Both the position numbers and the translations under genes were made by a program. A stretch of 64,000 bases of DNA from Bacteroides salyersiae WAL 10018 = DSM 18765 = JCM 12988 (lineage in GTDB: Bacteria > Bacteroidota > Bacteroidia > Bacteroidales > Bacteroidaceae), in NCBI RefSeq assembly GCF_000381365.1, contig NZ_KB905470.1:48501-112500 (forward strand), read 5' to 3'. Each line of letters starts with the position of its first letter. Position 1 is the stretch's first letter. Of this stretch, positions 61,985 through 64,000 are shown piece by piece. The notes beneath the pieces were generated by a model. The model saw only the letters and a list, made by a program, of their open reading frames with translations, did no database searches and was not told where the DNA came from.

Positions 61985-62800
61985 TTACTGTAATCTAAAC
62001 ATTACCGGAACTGTATATTTCACTCTCACGGCTTTTCCGTTCTGCTTCCCGGGAATCCATCGGGGCATAGATTGAATTACGCGGAGTGCTTCTTTGTCCA
62101 AGTAAGGATCAACACCACGAGCCACACGTGCATCGGCAATCGAACCGTCTTTCTCTACTACGAACTGCACAATTACACGCCCTTGTGTCCCATTCTCCTG
62201 AGCAATCGTCGGATATTTGATGTTTTTCGCAAGGAATGCCATCAACTCCGCATTTCCTCCGGGATATGTCGGCATCTGTTCTACCATGTCAAACACTTTT
62301 TCCGGCTCCGGTTCCGCTTGGGTAACCACCTGTTTCAAGTCAGCAATGTCCTTACCATTCTCTTCATCATTACCTTTCACATCGGCTATGGAGATAGCTA
62401 CCTTCGTTTCCGTCAGTTCTTGCTGGCTCTTAATCTCATCATCTTCATGCACTTCCTCGTCTTTTTTGATGACGGGTGCAGTAAATTTGATAGAACTCTT
62501 CAGTGCAGGAGGCGGAGGTGCCACCGGTTCTACCCGCTTCATTTCTTCCTGCTTAATCTCGGGTTCTTCCAGTTGTGACAAAGTAGTCACTTCCGTCATC
62601 ACCTCTTTCTGCTTCGGTGTAGCAATCTTGATAAGTGTCGGTATACTAAATCCGACCAAAGCAATCACCAGCACAATCACCATCGCCAAATTGTGACGTT
62701 TAGGAGATTCCGAACGCATTTTAAAAGCGCCGTATGCCTTATTCTTGCCTTTGAATATCAGTTCACACCATTCAGGGGAGGTCAAATCTATTTTTGCCAT
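61985..62800 (-). CDS. tonB: TonB family protein
   Basis: A 271-residue protein with the usual TonB parts: a cytoplasmic start, one membrane segment (LAMVIVLVIALVGFSIPTLI), a Pro/Glu-rich linker (RVEPVAPPPPALK), and a C-terminal TonB domain (YPTIAQENGTQGRVIVQFVVEKDGSIADARVARG, VKYTVPVMFRL). It transmits energy from the inner-membrane motor to outer-membrane receptors. It follows two ExbD genes. Confidence 0.92.
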   Translation of the reverse strand: MAKIDLTSPEWCELIFKGKNKAYGAFKMRSESPKRHNLAMVIVLVIALVGFSIPTLIKIATPKQKEVMTEVTTLSQLEEPEIKQEEMKRVEPVAPPPPALKSSIKFTAPVIKKDEEVHEDDEIKSQQELTETKVAISIADVKGNDEENGKDIADLKQVVTQAEPEPEKVFDMVEQMPTYPGGNAELMAFLAKNIKYPTIAQENGTQGRVIVQFVVEKDGSIADARVARGVDPYLDKEALRVIQSMPRWIPGKQNGKAVRVKYTVPVMFRLQ

Positions 62801-62827
62801 TTCATTTTCTTTTTAGGTGTTACTTTA

Positions 62828-63478
62828 TCATTCGGCAAGATTTTGTGAAAGCTCGCCTTTCGAGTCATAATTCTTTATCAAGAATTGGTCGGCTTCAGCA
62901 ATATCCGTAATCACATACTTACCAATATTACATATCTGCATTTCATCGAGAGCATCAATCAGATTTCTATACGAAGCTTCATCTGTGGCTTTTATAATAA
63001 CCGTCGGCGTATTCTTTCCGCTTTTTATTTCAGAAAGTTGCTTTCTGAAATCGTCCTCTGATATCTTAAGATCCAATTTTTGTTGCTTCAATTCGTTCAC
63101 TTGACGAACAGCAGCAGCATTTTTCTTTAATAGAACAGCCCGCAAACCATCCGGTTTATAAGACGTCTCTTTCAACGAGGTATAATCCTTATAGTTAGGT
63201 TCACCTTCATAATAATATAGCTTGTTGTCACTTCCCAACAAAAGAGTAATAGCTTGTGAAGCCTTCACCTTACTTTGCTGTTCTTCCGTGATACTTTTGT
63301 CGTTACTCGGCATGCTTATCTCCATCGTTTGAGGTTTGCTCAAAGAGGTACAAAGCATAAAGAATGTAATCAGCAACATATTCATATCTACCATCGGCGT
63401 AAAATCAACGCGTACGGTCATCTTCTTCTGTTTACTGCCCTTCTTTTTATTGCCGCTTTCTTGTACTTCAGCACTCAT
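62828..63478 (-). CDS. exbD: ExbD/TolR-family protein
   Basis: A 216-residue protein with a basic N-terminus (NKKKGSKQKKMTVRVDFTPMVDMNMLLITFFMLCTSL), in which FTPMVDMNMLL carries the conserved proton-path Asp, followed by a periplasmic domain. It forms the energising complex with the neighbouring ExbD and an ExbB protein outside the window. Confidence 0.92.
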   Translation of the reverse strand: MSAEVQESGNKKKGSKQKKMTVRVDFTPMVDMNMLLITFFMLCTSLSKPQTMEISMPSNDKSITEEQQSKVKASQAITLLLGSDNKLYYYEGEPNYKDYTSLKETSYKPDGLRAVLLKKNAAAVRQVNELKQQKLDLKISEDDFRKQLSEIKSGKNTPTVIIKATDEASYRNLIDALDEMQICNIGKYVITDIAEADQFLIKNYDSKGELSQNLAE

Positions 63479-63490
63479 AATTTTTTCGTT

Positions 63491-64000
63491 TTAGTTTTCA
63501 GAAGTTGTTTTCAGAGAAGTGATCAGATTATACCTGTTTTCTCTGAGGTCCTGAAGGGAGTTCATAACTTTCTTAATTACAGCATACGGAGTAGCCTGGT
63601 CTGCTTTGATTGCAATACGCAAATCCGAATTTACCGCACGTGCATTACGCACCCACGCTTTAAACTGGTTATCAATGCTGTCACAGGGGATACCTTCGTT
63701 TTTCAAGATAGCATCTTGTTTCTCGGACGGAAGATCCAGAAAAGTTTTCATACTCTTCATCGGTACTCCGAAAGTAGATGAGAGTGCAAATGTCTTTTCC
63801 TGTTCCGGCGTGAAGGTTACTCCATATTCTTCACCCATTTTTTCAAGCACGGCTTTCAGATCCGATTGCTTATCCATACTCATGAATATCTTACCATCGG
63901 GATCAACCAATATTGAAAGAATATTCTTTTCCGGAATTTTAATTTCAGAGACTGAGGCCGGAGTCGTCACCTGTACCGGTTCTTTTTTTACGAACGTAGA
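63491..64000 (-). CDS. exbD: ExbD/TolR-family protein (partial, truncated by window edge)
   Basis: The frame is open to the window end, with the first visible residues STFVKKEPVQVTTPAS, so the start is outside. The visible C-terminal part (SVSEIKIPEKNILSILVDPDGKIFMS ... QFKAWVRNA) is the periplasmic domain of an ExbD-like protein. A GTG at 63,970 is probably not the start. This second exbD lies 12 bp before the first, so the two proteins may be different subunits of one complex. Confidence 0.8.
   Translation of the reverse strand, partial: STFVKKEPVQVTTPASVSEIKIPEKNILSILVDPDGKIFMSMDKQSDLKAVLEKMGEEYGVTFTPEQEKTFALSSTFGVPMKSMKTFLDLPSEKQDAILKNEGIPCDSIDNQFKAWVRNARAVNSDLRIAIKADQATPYAVIKKVMNSLQDLRENRYNLITSLKTTSEN

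Overview
The window looks like the chromosome of a Bacteroides-type organism (Bacteroidales). The evidence is CTnDOT-family conjugation genes, promoters of the Bacteroidetes form (TTTG, 19 bp, TAnnTTTG), a lipoprotein form of TamA (TamL) paired with TamB, and a TonB/ExbD operon of the kind found in this order. Two parts can be separated: an integrative conjugative element (about 1-34,350) and ordinary chromosome (about 34,350-64,000).

The conjugative element enters from the left with its regulators: the end of RteA (hybrid sensor kinase), RteB (sigma-54 activator) and RteC, with a small RibD-like gene preceded by a long nested hairpin. Where CTnDOT carries its excision genes between rteC and mobC, this element has an AT-rich two-gene cassette, a Panacea-domain antitoxin and an unrecognised partner (3.7-5.0 kb). 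On the minus strand follow mobC (split by a spliceable group II intron), mobB and mobA, then a hairpin-rich stretch that is the best oriT candidate. The plus-strand tra operon (traA to traQ, 11.8-24.9 kb) encodes a Bacteroidetes-type type IV secretion system and ends with a lysozyme. After it comes an orphan gene behind an exact sigma-54 consensus promoter. A minus-strand operon of small accessory genes (33.5 to 25.9 kb; PcfK-like, PcfJ-like, DUF3873 and unknowns) closes the element. It is interrupted by a RIT element: three consecutive tyrosine recombinases between 34-bp perfect inverted repeats, whose target gene can be rejoined in frame on paper.

The chromosomal part carries an M13 peptidase, an ABC-F ATPase, an S41 peptidase, a nucleotidyltransferase, tamL-tamB, a hybrid sensor kinase, a MATE transporter, an M16 peptidase, a cyclophilin, a sigma-54 response regulator, a tandem pair of small secreted proteins, rluA-like, fabG and tetR-like genes, an initiator tRNA, and an operon of two exbD genes, tonB, a PstS-like protein and a TPR protein. 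The chromosomal kinase and regulator have the same architecture and many of the same motifs as the element's RteA/RteB. The regulator gene is followed by a near-consensus sigma-54 promoter with an upstream palindrome in front of the duplicated small genes, which looks like a self-contained regulatory circuit.

The main points of interest are the nested RIT element, the Panacea cassette in place of the excision module, the two sigma-54 promoters, the group II intron with a decayed endonuclease, the hairpin leader after rteB, and two orphan promoters that may drive non-coding RNAs. All identifications come from reading the sequence; no database search was possible.
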